Positions 25,855 through 35,885 of a DNA stretch of 64,000 bases are shown here, piece by piece. The position numbers were made by a program, and so were the translations under genes. The DNA comes from LW23 sp041287705 (lineage in GTDB: Bacteria; Verrucomicrobiota; Verrucomicrobiia; Methylacidiphilales; UBA1321). The notes beneath the pieces were generated by a model. It saw nothing but the letters and a program-made list of their open reading frames with translations, was not told the origin of the DNA and did not search any database. Positions within the stretch are counted from its first letter, which is position 1; each line of letters starts with the position of its first letter. The stretch lies in the NCBI GenBank assembly GCA_041287705.1, contig JBGGNE010000338.1:1-64000 (forward strand). Reading direction: 5' to 3'.

Positions 25855-27261
25855 TCAAATTCTCCTCTCTTTGAGCACAGACTGCTGCGCAGGACGGGCG
25901 TGGGCTGTGTCATCCACAATAGTTTTAATGGCAACCGAGCCGGGCTCCTGAGCATGCCTGAGGGTGGTGGCAAGACCCTGATCTGCAAGGTATTCGCGGA
26001 GGCGATCGAATTCACCGCACCAGGAAATTTCAACTTCTGTATCACGTTGCTGGGTACGCGGTGCACTAGCCGAGGCGACGACCCTGGCCTGTATGGCGGT
26101 ACCAGATGCAGGTGAAGTGATCTCGACGCCGTATACTGGATCGTCTGGTTTGTGTACAATGAGCCGACCGTTTTCGATCCAGGCGGTGTGCATGGATTCG
26201 TTTACCTCATACCCCATGACAACCAGGGCCTGCAATACCGATGCACGGCGGGCGCGGCTGTCGCCATGCGCTACTTGCAGGGCAAGCCAGTCACGAGCCT
26301 GCTGAGCCAGTTCAAACTGCTTCGCAGTGCTCAGCTGTCCGCTGAGGGCTGCGCGGAGACGCACAACCCATTCCTCACGCTCATCTTTTGCCGGATCGTC
26401 CTGCCCGCACCAGGGCTCAGAAGCTTCAAGTTCACCTACGATCTGGTTAATGGCATCCCGGGCAGAGCGGGATGCGCGGCTGGACTTAAGGTACTCCGCA
26501 ACGTTGAGCGATAAGGAGTCCAGTTGAAGCGGACGATCATGACGCGGAAGCTTTTCAATAGCGGCGAGCTGTGCTTTCCATTCCTGAACAATCACGGCGT
26601 TGCGCTCTGGGTTCGCTTCAATCTCAGCCAGCATTATCCAGAAACGGTCCATCCTCGCATTCTCCGCGTCCTGGGGAGAACCCGGCAGCACAGGAGCCGC
26701 CTCACTTGCCGCAGATGGATCCGCGTAGAGCTCTGCCAGTTTCTGCAAGTTGGCGCCGAATTTGGCTTTGGAGGTGGCAGCCCGTGCCTCGGTAATATAC
26801 CTGGCAACTTCCTCCAGCAGGGTGTCCTCCACTGTATCGCTTTGCTGAACTGAAGAGAGTTGCCGAAGCAAGGCGTCTCGCTCCGACGATGCAGGCAGCG
26901 CTTTCAGATCGTCATTGAGCTGGAGTGCCCGCACTTTTGTCTGGTGGCCACGCTGCATGGCTTTAGCGCGGATCTGGATGGCTTTGTCACGAAGCACGCT
27001 GACTTCTGTGGTGTAGAAGTCGCGGTAGGCATTAGTGCTTTCGAGAAGACGCTCCCAGTTCTCGGCAGTGCGCAGTGCATCAAGCTCGCTGAGAATATCA
27101 TCCACGTTTTCGCGAAACCGGTGGATTTCAGCCGGATCCGCTTCACGAAGCAGCCCATTGCATTCATCAACGCTGGCCGTGAGTACTGTCAGAGCTCTTG
27201 CGGAATCCCGCTGTTGCCTGCGCCGAATAGCCTGAATATCAACTACTTTGGGGCCGCTCAT
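25855..27261 (-). CDS. Coiled-coil protein of the helicase operon
   Basis: A 468-residue protein with no family name that I can give. It opens with MSGPKVVDIQAIRRRQQRD, a start I recall in a family of large uncharacterised coiled-coil proteins, then runs as long charged helices to about residue 330. The last ~130 residues look globular (VLQALVVMGYEVNESMHTAW, then VHKPDDPVYGVEI). I chose ATG 27261 because it overlaps the helicase stop codon as ATGA, a clear translational-coupling arrangement. It is probably a structural or sensor partner of the helicase protein, which is inference. Confidence 0.8.
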   Translation of the reverse strand: MSGPKVVDIQAIRRRQQRDSARALTVLTASVDECNGLLREADPAEIHRFRENVDDILSELDALRTAENWERLLESTNAYRDFYTTEVSVLRDKAIQIRAKAMQRGHQTKVRALQLNDDLKALPASSERDALLRQLSSVQQSDTVEDTLLEEVARYITEARAATSKAKFGANLQKLAELYADPSAASEAAPVLPGSPQDAENARMDRFWIMLAEIEANPERNAVIVQEWKAQLAAIEKLPRHDRPLQLDSLSLNVAEYLKSSRASRSARDAINQIVGELEASEPWCGQDDPAKDEREEWVVRLRAALSGQLSTAKQFELAQQARDWLALQVAHGDSRARRASVLQALVVMGYEVNESMHTAWIENGRLIVHKPDDPVYGVEITSPASGTAIQARVVASASAPRTQQRDTEVEISWCGEFDRLREYLADQGLATTLRHAQEPGSVAIKTIVDDTAHARPAQQSVLKERRI

Positions 27262-30200
27262 AGTGATGTAGGTAATGCCACAATGGACATGGATTGATGA
27301 GAAAACGCGCTTTGCACCGCCGTGCGCAGCCGGGCTTCTTCTTCGGCCCGAGAATGATACCACGCGCGGCTTGAGACGCGGTGCAGGGCGGGAATGATGG
27401 TCCGCAAAACTGAAGGCCGCCACAGCTCGCGGGCGCGGGCGGAATTCAGCACGCTATGATGCGGGGAATCGCACTCGATGCCCAGTGCGAAATGTCCGGT
27501 TGCGGGATCAACCAGTGCATAATCCACGCCAAATGCATCGCCGCCGGCCGCCACCGGCTCATAACCGAGGCTGCGCAGGAAGTCCGCCACCTCGTCCACA
27601 AATGCAGACGTTACGGACCGGCCCTGGCGAACCACTTCGCTACCAGCTTCCGAAGCCGATGACCGGGCTTTGGCTCCGGCACCGTTGGTATTGATCGCAT
27701 CCAGGAGCGTACCGGCCTCCTTCATGTTTCCCGAGCTCACGCGCTCGGCAAATGCCAGCCAGCCCTGAAGGTAATCCCTTGGTTTGTCTGGCGCCCGGCG
27801 AGAATGTCCGCGCAGCCAGTCACTGACGTCATCGACGGGCATGGAAGTAAAGACCACGATCTTTTCCCGAGCACGGGTTACGGCCACATTCAGACGCCTT
27901 TCGCCCCCCGTTTGCCCCAAAACGCCGAAGTTGCGGCGGAACCGACCCGCCGCGTCTCGGCCAAACGTTGTGGAGAAAAGAATCCAGTCGCGCTCATCCC
28001 CCTGTACGTTTTCCAGATTCTTGACAAAGATACTCATATCCTCACCTTCGCGAGACCGCCCCTGCTCTTCCTCCCACGCTGCGCGAAAAGCGGTATCTAC
28101 TTCAGCCAGCTCCTCCAGTTTTTCCTGAATCAGGTCCGCCTGGCGTAGGTTGAAAGTCACAACGCCTATTGTGGGGCGCTGCTCCTGCGGCGCGCTCCAA
28201 ACATCACGCAGACGAGCCACTACGCGGTCCGCTTCCATTTCGTTCATTTGAGCGGCGTACCTGCCATCCACTCGCTCCACTTCAAGCGGGCGTACCCTAA
28301 GTATCTCAGCCTCGGGATGACGCGCTGGTACGTTCAAAGCGCCATCATAGAAGGCAGCATTGGAGAAATCGATAAGCTGGCGGTACCTGGAGCGATAGTG
28401 GATATCGAGACGGTTCCGCGGCAGAATTCCTTCTGAAAGCGAAAGTATATCCGTCGAATCCTTTACTTCACGTCGCCCAACAGCCTGGGCCTGACGTTCG
28501 CGCTCGGCGTCTTCGGAGCTGCTGTCGCCATCGTCATTCTCAAGGCCGGCGCAATCTTCGTCTTCGTCTGATTCTAACCGTGAACCAAAGAATCGCGAAG
28601 GCGGCATCTGTTTGTCGTCGCCGCTGACAACAACTCGTTTGGCGCGATACAAGGAGGGCAGCGCGCACTCTACCGGCATCTGCGAAGCTTCGTCGAAAAT
28701 GACCACGTCAAACATCCCCGATCGCAAGGGAAAGAGCCTGCTTGCTGTTTCGGGGTTAACCATCCAGACGGGTCGCAGGTGAAAGAGTCCGAGCGACTCG
28801 CCGCGCTCCACCAGTTCGCGCAGCTTGCGGACGCGGGCACCGCGCAGCGCTAGCACATCATCCCATGCCGTGCGTTTGGCGATTGGAGCACGCGCAGCAA
28901 CACGTGAGAGGTAATGCCTGTTGGCCATACGCATCGTCTCATCGCGCTCGCTCAGGAGTTGCACGCGCTGCGTCCATTCTTCACGTGCCATCAGCAGCGA
29001 AGGGCAGGCTTCCTCGGCCGCAGCTTTCCAGGCCAGCAAAGCTTCACTGCGTACAGTCCGTGAGAGCTCCGCACAGAGCTCGGCGTCATTCGTGAAACCA
29101 CGCCATGTGTCTTCTTTGGCACGAAGCAGCTCAAGCAAGGGAAGCGCCTGCGAGCCGAAAGCGTGGGCGCGTATTCGGAAGGACTGAAACGGAAGCAGAG
29201 TAGGCAGTGCGCCGGTGACAGCGTCCAGTTCAGCGCTATTGTCCGCTGTGCGTTCAATTGCGGCGCGGCGCGCGGCTATCCAACTCTTGTCGAACCAGGC
29301 TTCGGCTGATGCCAGCGCTGATTCGCTCGCGCGCATGGCGTGCCAGAGCGCAATCGAAGAGTGGCATGCATCCAGAGCGGCGTTAAAATCGCGAACCGTT
29401 GTGGTTCTGCTGAGTGCCGCTGATACTTCAGGTGAAGGGCACGCCGAGAGATGCCGGCCTGCCGTTGTGACTGGTGCTACGCGCTCCGACAACTGGCGAA
29501 GGGATTTTCGCAAATCCGGCAGACTCTCGGCCTTGTCCGAAGCTGTTTCGCCCAGGGCCTCGCGCCATTGGCGAAGCGCGACCCGTTCCGGGCGAAGCGA
29601 CTTCTCAAGCTCAATAGCGTTGCCGAGTGTCTGCAGATCCGTTTCGTCAGGATCCGCCCCGGCTGCGCGAAGCCAGCTGTTCAAACGAACGCGCGCCACC
29701 CAACGACCGGGATTCAGCCAGCCGAAGACGGATTTGGGCTTGTCCAGAACCTTGCGTGTGTACTCCGCCAGTCGTTCAAGAGGTGCATTTCCGCGAGTTG
29801 CAAGCTTTTCATACACAACAGGCTGCAGCGTCCACTGGCTCAGAATCGAAAGCCGTTCGTCCAGACCATTCAGCCAGGGGGCAACGTGCGAGGCCGGTGC
29901 CGGCGCATGCGCTGACTGAGAGACAAACTGCGAGGACCATCGAGAAAGAGATTTTATCACTGCAGCGGGCAATTGTCGCAGCTTCGGCTCATGTTCCGCA
30001 AGCCACTGTCGCAATGGCTCGGGATCTGCCATATCTTTTACGAAGAAGAGCTTATGATTTCTCAGCAGATCACGCCGATTCTTTTCCGCAGCCACCAGCG
30101 CATCGAACGCCCGGCGGAACTCTCCTAGTGCGGCTTCATCCGTGCGAAACTGAGCCAGGGCGTGCAGCGGGCTTTTTTCAAAGCCGGAAGCCAGCCACAG

Positions 30201-33200
30201 GGGCGAAAGAGGCGCGACCTCCTCCACAAGCTGCTCCACCGCAGCGTAGTCCATAGACTTGAGAAAAGCGCCGAGACCCCAGTGAGACACGGGAGGGCGC
30301 GGGCCTCGCTGAATCTCCATAAGCCTGTCCAGCACGGCCCTATAGGGAAGCTGGCCGGGACGTCCGGCGGGGACATCACGCAAAGCCTGATGCGCACTGT
30401 TGAGCTGCGCTTCCAGCGATTCGATCTGCCGTGCGATGCCTTCGCGATGGGCAAGCAACTGATCGTATTCGTCCGTGGGCATCAGCGGCTGATCGCGCTG
30501 ATTACGCAGCGCTTCAACTATGGGCCGGCGATCGGTTTTGGCATCACGCACGAAGAACAGGCGATCGGCCAGACCTTCCGCCTCCAGGCGCTTCCTGACG
30601 ACCTCCAGCGCAGCGGGTTTCTGGCAGACAATCAGCACACGTTCACCACGGCCTATAGAATCGCAAACCACGTTGACGATCGTCTGGCTTTTGCCAGTGC
30701 CGGGCGGCCCCTGAACCACCAGACCCGGGGACTGTCGCGCCGCAAACACTGCGGCCTGCTGGGAAGGATCGGACGCTGCGGTAAAGTAGCGATCAGCCTC
30801 GGTTGGGACAGGCGGAAGTGGGGATTCTGACGCGGAAGCGGAGGACGCGTTGTCCTGCAAATCGTCCGCACGCAGGACAAGCTCCAACGCTGATCCGGTG
30901 ATGGGCCGGGAAGAAAGCTGCTTCAGATCTTCCGCAATGGTCTGACCTGAAAAATCGGCGTGAAAGATAACTGCCGCCGCGTGAAGCTGAATCTCTCCCG
31001 CAGCCACCCGTATATCTCCGGGCGGCAGTTTCGAAAGGCGTTGAGATACGGGTGTCTCATCGCCTTCCGCTACTTCTTCCTCCCGGACGGTAATCGCATT
31101 GCCATAATCCCCCGACAGCGGAGCAAGAGCCGCCAATGCATCCAGAACGGATTGCAGTGTCAGGTGCTCGTTGCCTTGCAGATCTTCCAGGGCCTGACGC
31201 CAGGCCGGAGCCGCGGCGCCCAGCAGCCCCTCAAGTGCAGGGTTGATGCGTATCTCTTCACGTTCGGTTGAGTCGGAAGAACGGCCAAAACCAAGCTGAA
31301 TGGAACCGCGCGCACCGCTGGCCACCTCCAGCCGCACGGGCCACAAGAGCACCGGGGCGATACGCGGACGAGTGTTTTCACCGGCGCGGGCGTCTCGCAT
31401 GGCGATGAACGGAAAGCCCAGGTAGAGCGACTGAATCCCGGTGTCTTTGTAGTAATCCTGCGTGTGCTTGTGCAGTTTGCGCAAACGGTGCTCCAGTTTG
31501 GCTACGGAGAGCAGCGGCGCCGGATCCAGCGGCACGGCCTTTCCTCGCCGTGACAGAACCGAAGTCAGCAACTCCTCTGAGGAACGCGCAGGTCCGCCAA
31601 GTTCGGTCAGATCCAGACGCGAGGATGTCTTTCCAATCGTCAGCCGTACCAACGGACCGCGTTGCAGGCCGGCCAGCATTTTGCGGTGGAAGAAGCTGAG
31701 CAGATTGCGGACGTATTCCTGTCTCGGCGGCTCTTTCCATTCTGTGGCGGGGATGGAAAGAAGGATCCATGCGCGGGAGAGCGCGATACGATGTTCGAGA
31801 CGAAAATCGTCCGCCCAGCTATCTGGTATTGAGCGCCCGCAGCGCACAAAGTTGCGCAGACGTTCGTCAAGGCGATCCAAAACCTCGCGGCGGCTGAAAG
31901 CCAGCCATTGATCGGCGAGCGCCGCGGCGAACGGAAGTTCAGCGCTTCTTGCTTCACGTATCGCTTCATCCACCACATCGCGGGCAGGGCGGAATGAGTC
32001 AATCGAAGCTGAGTTTAGAATGATCAGCTCTTCCTCCGAGGGCTGGCGACGCTCCATCAGGGCGGCAAGTGCTGGAATTTCCGCTTCGGGGAACATCCGG
32101 CGGCGCTCCTGCCAGCGTGTCTGCAGAACGGTGGCGGAGATGCAAAGCAACGCGGCGGAAAGCTGCGCCTCGTCGCACCCAATACTGGTATCGCGAATCT
32201 TCATCCGCACCCGATCGGCGCGTTCGCGCAGGCGTACAAGCCACGTCTCGCGGCCAAGACGTCTCAGGTGATCGGGCAGTGTGGAATCGATCCAGGCCAG
32301 AGCCAGCTCGGGATGACCGAGCGCCCATCCTGGTGTCACGATTTCCCCACGAAGGCACAGCGGCAGATGCGGGTTAAGGACGAGAAGAACCGCTGAAAGG
32401 CGGGCATCCTCGCTGAGGCCGAGATCCGCCGCAACGCGTCGTATCTGAGCCACGCGAATGCGGTCGCGATCGCCACTTCCCCTGCCCCCGCTACGCTCAT
32501 CCATCCACGTGGCAAGACGGCCGCTGAGCAGGATATCCCGCGCCTCCTGCCAGTGCTTCGCCTCCGCAGCAGCCAGGGCAAAACTTTCCGGGGTTGGCCA
32601 GCTGTTTTCTCCCAAACGAAGCGTAATGGCAGTTCCCTGCCCACCTCCCGTGCCGGAGATATCATCGGCATAGCCATGAGGTATGCCCCGCTCTCCGGCC
32701 AGCCAGCGCTGGACCTCCGCCCACGCCCAACGCTGGGCGGGATCGCGCGCAAGCAGGCCCATCAGGAGCTCCCGCCACTCCTCAGGCAGATCATCAGGCA
32801 CGCGCAGCCCGCGCGTTACAAGGTGCAACAGAAACGCCCTGTCATGCACGCCCGTAAAGCCACGACCGCGGGTCAGCATTTCCAAAACCATTACACCCAG
32901 GCTCCACCAGTCGGAGGCCGGTGCGCACGTCCCCGCAATGGTTTCCGGTGCTGCGTAGCGCGTCGTCTGACGAGTAAGCGAAATCTGCAACTCAAATTCA
33001 CTGACAGTAGCTGTGCTGAAACCCGCAAGCACGAGATCCAGAGGCTGTCTGGATCGAATAAGCACGCTGGCAGGCTTCAAATCGCGATGCAGAAGCCTGA
33101 CGCCTGCCAGCGCGTGAAGCGCGGCACCTGTCTCTCGAACCGTGCCCCGTACAAACTCCGGCTCAGCCTTTTCGTCGGCGGAGAGATCTCCGAGCGAACC

Positions 33201-33938
33201 CAGCGGAAGATACTCCCATACCTCATAAGCGCGGCTCTCCAGACGTCCGGAATCGAGCAGCCGCACACCGTGATTGCGGTCCAGAGAGCGAAGCGCGGGA
33301 TACAGTGAGGGATCCGGCTCTACACCCGGACGATAGTGTCTGAAAACAGCCTGTCGACCATGTTCATGCATCGTCGCAGCTTCTGCGACGCTTTCGGACG
33401 GAGTAGGTTCGGCGAGATACATGTCTGCTTCGCCGGAGATAACAGACATTTCACGAATCAAGCGCCAGCCCTCCACTTCTCGAAGGAAACCCATGCCACT
33501 CGAACCAGCAGAATCTCCGCCGCCGGCAGCCGATTCTGGGGAACCCGTCTGCACCAATGAACCAATCTCTGGCTGAGAAGAAACAGTGGGAGAAGCAGCG
33601 ATCACGGTTTCTGCAAGGCCCTCCCCACACTCCATGCACATGAAGTCGCCCGCTTCCATCGGGTGGCCATTGCGGCAATGGGGAGTTGTCGACGTACTCG
33701 AACCCGCTTCCGGCGCCGCATGTGCATGCGCGCTGTTCTCCGTTCCCGGTGCAGTTTGAGCGGTCACCTCAGCCGCAGGCTCGCTTTCCGCTTTCTCGGC
33801 CGCCAGCGATTCCTCCGGCACAGGGAGAACTTCAAGTAAAAACCATTGGCAGGTCTGCTGCTGAAAAGTTCCCTGGCAAACCATCTCCTCAGCCGGCCGG
33901 GCGCTACCGCAGCGGGGACATAGGCGGATATAGGCCAT
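27258..33938 (-). CDS. Zinc ribbon-pseudokinase-SF1 helicase-nuclease fusion (COG1112-type, Mokosh MkoA-like)
   Basis: A 2226-residue multidomain protein. Residues 1-105 hold two zinc ribbons (Cys7, 10, 21, 30; Cys88, His92, Cys101, 104). A protein-kinase fold follows (about 155-415) with HRDLKP at 284-289, but the ATP lysine is Arg200, the Mg-binding Asn is Ser291 and DFG reads GFS (306-308), so it is probably a pseudokinase. The SF1 helicase has Walker A GPPGTGKS (Lys1083), a roughly 660-residue inserted helical region, Walker B FDEAS (Asp1749) and late motifs NVAVTRARE. The C-terminus looks like an REase_MTES_1575/Vsr-type PD-(D/E)XK domain (Asp2139, Glu2155 in GIECD). It starts 3 bases after the AAA+ gene and overlaps the next gene by 4. 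Confidence 0.85.
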   Translation of the reverse strand: MAYIRLCPRCGSARPAEEMVCQGTFQQQTCQWFLLEVLPVPEESLAAEKAESEPAAEVTAQTAPGTENSAHAHAAPEAGSSTSTTPHCRNGHPMEAGDFMCMECGEGLAETVIAASPTVSSQPEIGSLVQTGSPESAAGGGDSAGSSGMGFLREVEGWRLIREMSVISGEADMYLAEPTPSESVAEAATMHEHGRQAVFRHYRPGVEPDPSLYPALRSLDRNHGVRLLDSGRLESRAYEVWEYLPLGSLGDLSADEKAEPEFVRGTVRETGAALHALAGVRLLHRDLKPASVLIRSRQPLDLVLAGFSTATVSEFELQISLTRQTTRYAAPETIAGTCAPASDWWSLGVMVLEMLTRGRGFTGVHDRAFLLHLVTRGLRVPDDLPEEWRELLMGLLARDPAQRWAWAEVQRWLAGERGIPHGYADDISGTGGGQGTAITLRLGENSWPTPESFALAAAEAKHWQEARDILLSGRLATWMDERSGGRGSGDRDRIRVAQIRRVAADLGLSEDARLSAVLLVLNPHLPLCLRGEIVTPGWALGHPELALAWIDSTLPDHLRRLGRETWLVRLRERADRVRMKIRDTSIGCDEAQLSAALLCISATVLQTRWQERRRMFPEAEIPALAALMERRQPSEEELIILNSASIDSFRPARDVVDEAIREARSAELPFAAALADQWLAFSRREVLDRLDERLRNFVRCGRSIPDSWADDFRLEHRIALSRAWILLSIPATEWKEPPRQEYVRNLLSFFHRKMLAGLQRGPLVRLTIGKTSSRLDLTELGGPARSSEELLTSVLSRRGKAVPLDPAPLLSVAKLEHRLRKLHKHTQDYYKDTGIQSLYLGFPFIAMRDARAGENTRPRIAPVLLWPVRLEVASGARGSIQLGFGRSSDSTEREEIRINPALEGLLGAAAPAWRQALEDLQGNEHLTLQSVLDALAALAPLSGDYGNAITVREEEVAEGDETPVSQRLSKLPPGDIRVAAGEIQLHAAAVIFHADFSGQTIAEDLKQLSSRPITGSALELVLRADDLQDNASSASASESPLPPVPTEADRYFTAASDPSQQAAVFAARQSPGLVVQGPPGTGKSQTIVNVVCDSIGRGERVLIVCQKPAALEVVRKRLEAEGLADRLFFVRDAKTDRRPIVEALRNQRDQPLMPTDEYDQLLAHREGIARQIESLEAQLNSAHQALRDVPAGRPGQLPYRAVLDRLMEIQRGPRPPVSHWGLGAFLKSMDYAAVEQLVEEVAPLSPLWLASGFEKSPLHALAQFRTDEAALGEFRRAFDALVAAEKNRRDLLRNHKLFFVKDMADPEPLRQWLAEHEPKLRQLPAAVIKSLSRWSSQFVSQSAHAPAPASHVAPWLNGLDERLSILSQWTLQPVVYEKLATRGNAPLERLAEYTRKVLDKPKSVFGWLNPGRWVARVRLNSWLRAAGADPDETDLQTLGNAIELEKSLRPERVALRQWREALGETASDKAESLPDLRKSLRQLSERVAPVTTAGRHLSACPSPEVSAALSRTTTVRDFNAALDACHSSIALWHAMRASESALASAEAWFDKSWIAARRAAIERTADNSAELDAVTGALPTLLPFQSFRIRAHAFGSQALPLLELLRAKEDTWRGFTNDAELCAELSRTVRSEALLAWKAAAEEACPSLLMAREEWTQRVQLLSERDETMRMANRHYLSRVAARAPIAKRTAWDDVLALRGARVRKLRELVERGESLGLFHLRPVWMVNPETASRLFPLRSGMFDVVIFDEASQMPVECALPSLYRAKRVVVSGDDKQMPPSRFFGSRLESDEDEDCAGLENDDGDSSSEDAERERQAQAVGRREVKDSTDILSLSEGILPRNRLDIHYRSRYRQLIDFSNAAFYDGALNVPARHPEAEILRVRPLEVERVDGRYAAQMNEMEADRVVARLRDVWSAPQEQRPTIGVVTFNLRQADLIQEKLEELAEVDTAFRAAWEEEQGRSREGEDMSIFVKNLENVQGDERDWILFSTTFGRDAAGRFRRNFGVLGQTGGERRLNVAVTRAREKIVVFTSMPVDDVSDWLRGHSRRAPDKPRDYLQGWLAFAERVSSGNMKEAGTLLDAINTNGAGAKARSSASEAGSEVVRQGRSVTSAFVDEVADFLRSLGYEPVAAGGDAFGVDYALVDPATGHFALGIECDSPHHSVLNSARARELWRPSVLRTIIPALHRVSSRAWYHSRAEEEARLRTAVQSAFSHQSMSIVALPTSL

Positions 33939-33941
33939 GAC

Positions 33942-35789
33942 TTATTTAATACACCATTTCAAATTTGTCACAGCCTCTCGTTCTACGTTTGTGATTTCAA
34001 GGCGGTTTCCTCCTGCGACAGTGGGCTCGGCATCAAAAAGGACACGGGCCAGCGGATTCACAAAGTGCGTGTCCAGCTGATTGCGAATACCGCGGCCGCC
34101 ATTGGAGAGATCCGCCAGGCAAATGCTGCGCAGTTCTTCTTCCGCTTCCGGCAGAACCCGCACATCAATTCGCTGCACCTCCCGCACTCGCTCGACCACC
34201 CGATGGAGCATGGAGGTAAAGATTTCCACGGCTACATCCTGCCGGATGAAGTCGAAAACCACAATGTTCTCGCCTATCCGGTTGAGGATTTCAGGTCGCC
34301 CCAGCGTGAGCTTGAAGTGGCGTGAGATCTCGCTGAGCACTTTTTCCTGCATCTCGGCAAGCCCCTCCCCCGGAGATACATTCGGAACGCGCACGCCCTC
34401 GGGGGTTAGCCGGTAGATGCCCAGGTTAGAGGTGAAAATGAGGAATGTTTCCGAAAAATACACGCGCTCGCCACGACCGGAGGTAAGCACACCGTCATCC
34501 AACACCTGCAGGAATTTATCCAGGATACGAGGATGCGCCTTCTCGATTTCGTCAAAAAGAACGACGCTGAATGGCTTCTGCCGCACGGCGTTGGTGAGCT
34601 CACCTCCCACGTCATACCCCACATATCCGGGCGGCGACCCGATCAGGCGCTGATCACTGTGCTCCGCGCTGAACTCGCTCATATCGAAACGGATACATGC
34701 AGATTCATCGCCAAAAAGGAGCTCGGTCATCGTCTTGGCCAGCTCCGTCTTGCCTACACCCGTAGGGCCGGCAAGAAACGCTACCCCTCGCGGACGTCCG
34801 CCGCCGCCCTGCCGGGTGCCCAACCCCGAAACAGCGCGCTTCACCAGATCCAGCATATGCGTTACAGCATGGGATTGTCCCTTTACGCGACGCCGGATAA
34901 ATGCTTCGGAACCAGCCAGCCGCGCCCGATCTATCAGCCGCCAGGGATCCTCTGTCACACCCAGCTTGTAACGTCGCACACCTTCGCCAATCTCGGCCAA
35001 TGCCAGTCCTTCACTTCGGCAGAGCTGAGCAATACCGGCCATGTCGGAAACCAGCAGGCCTTCGGTCGCTTCCACAAACGTGGCAACGTGTTTCTCCGAG
35101 TCAGCTACCGCCAGCGCCGCCGCACCAGGCAGCGTTTTCGCCAGGCTCTGGGCAATCGTCAGACGCACACGGCGGTCCGGCTGAGGAACATTGATCTGTC
35201 GCAGGCGAGAGTTGCCGACAACGAACCAGTCCGGCAGATCCCCTTCCTTTTCCACAATCCACAGCACTGTGTTGAAGTATGGACGTCCCTCCGGTCCTAC
35301 AGGTCGTGCTGCCACGGTCTGCGAAAGCACTAACGCCCGTGTAAAACCGCGTTGCTCCGCATCCACGAGTTGATCCGGACGCACTACCAGCCGTGAAGCA
35401 AAATCTACCAGCAGCACAGTTGGCTCCGCAACACCGAGGGAAACGGCCTCAAGAACCTCGTAAAAGCGCTCTGCAGAGGCTGCCGCGCGACCATTCTGCG
35501 ACCAGGTTAGCTGGAAAGTCCGTGCCAGATAATCGCGCTCTGCCGCTGCATTCAGCCCCGCGATAGTCGGAATCGTAAAACCCCGCGCGGGATCGTAAAC
35601 CAGGAAGTGCCGGTATCCAGCCTCCATCAGCTCCCGCGATACGTAGGATATGAGAGGGAACGGAACCGCCATGCCCGGAGCCATCTCCACCGGGTAATGA
35701 TCCCGCACATTTCCAGATAAAACAAACTGGCTGCGCAGCGGCAAGAACCGCAGCAAATCCCGCATCCACCGTGGCCGTACTATCTCCAT
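33942..35789 (-). CDS. ClpB/ClpA-type AAA+ ATPase with degenerate first domain
   Basis: A 615-residue protein and the first gene of the three-gene operon. The second half is a ClpA/B D2-like AAA+ module: Walker A GPTGVGKT (Lys347), pore loop GYVGYDVGG, Walker B VVLFDEIEK (Asp413-Glu414), sensor-1 region TSNLG, the arginine-finger segment RPEILNRIG and the small-domain end GGRGIRNQLD. The first ~300 residues resemble an AAA fold (VLSGNVRDHYP, then TVLLVDFAS) but lack a P-loop, so only one ring should hydrolyse ATP. Clp N-domains and the ClpP-binding tripeptide loop are not seen. It may remodel the helicase or coiled-coil partner. Confidence 0.85.
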   Translation of the reverse strand: MEIVRPRWMRDLLRFLPLRSQFVLSGNVRDHYPVEMAPGMAVPFPLISYVSRELMEAGYRHFLVYDPARGFTIPTIAGLNAAAERDYLARTFQLTWSQNGRAAASAERFYEVLEAVSLGVAEPTVLLVDFASRLVVRPDQLVDAEQRGFTRALVLSQTVAARPVGPEGRPYFNTVLWIVEKEGDLPDWFVVGNSRLRQINVPQPDRRVRLTIAQSLAKTLPGAAALAVADSEKHVATFVEATEGLLVSDMAGIAQLCRSEGLALAEIGEGVRRYKLGVTEDPWRLIDRARLAGSEAFIRRRVKGQSHAVTHMLDLVKRAVSGLGTRQGGGGRPRGVAFLAGPTGVGKTELAKTMTELLFGDESACIRFDMSEFSAEHSDQRLIGSPPGYVGYDVGGELTNAVRQKPFSVVLFDEIEKAHPRILDKFLQVLDDGVLTSGRGERVYFSETFLIFTSNLGIYRLTPEGVRVPNVSPGEGLAEMQEKVLSEISRHFKLTLGRPEILNRIGENIVVFDFIRQDVAVEIFTSMLHRVVERVREVQRIDVRVLPEAEEELRSICLADLSNGGRGIRNQLDTHFVNPLARVLFDAEPTVAGGNRLEITNVEREAVTNLKWCIK

Positions 35790-35885
35790 ATCACTTCATA
35801 ACTAAATCAGGATTGAAAAGAAAGCGGATCCATAGATGGAAAGATGGAGCCTATTAAGGTCTGACCGCTCCGATTGAGCTGGACA

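Noticed and set aside
27258..33938. Calling the kinase part an active Ser/Thr kinase
   Set aside because: The ATP lysine, Mg-binding asparagine and DFG aspartate are all substituted, so activity is not supported by sequence.
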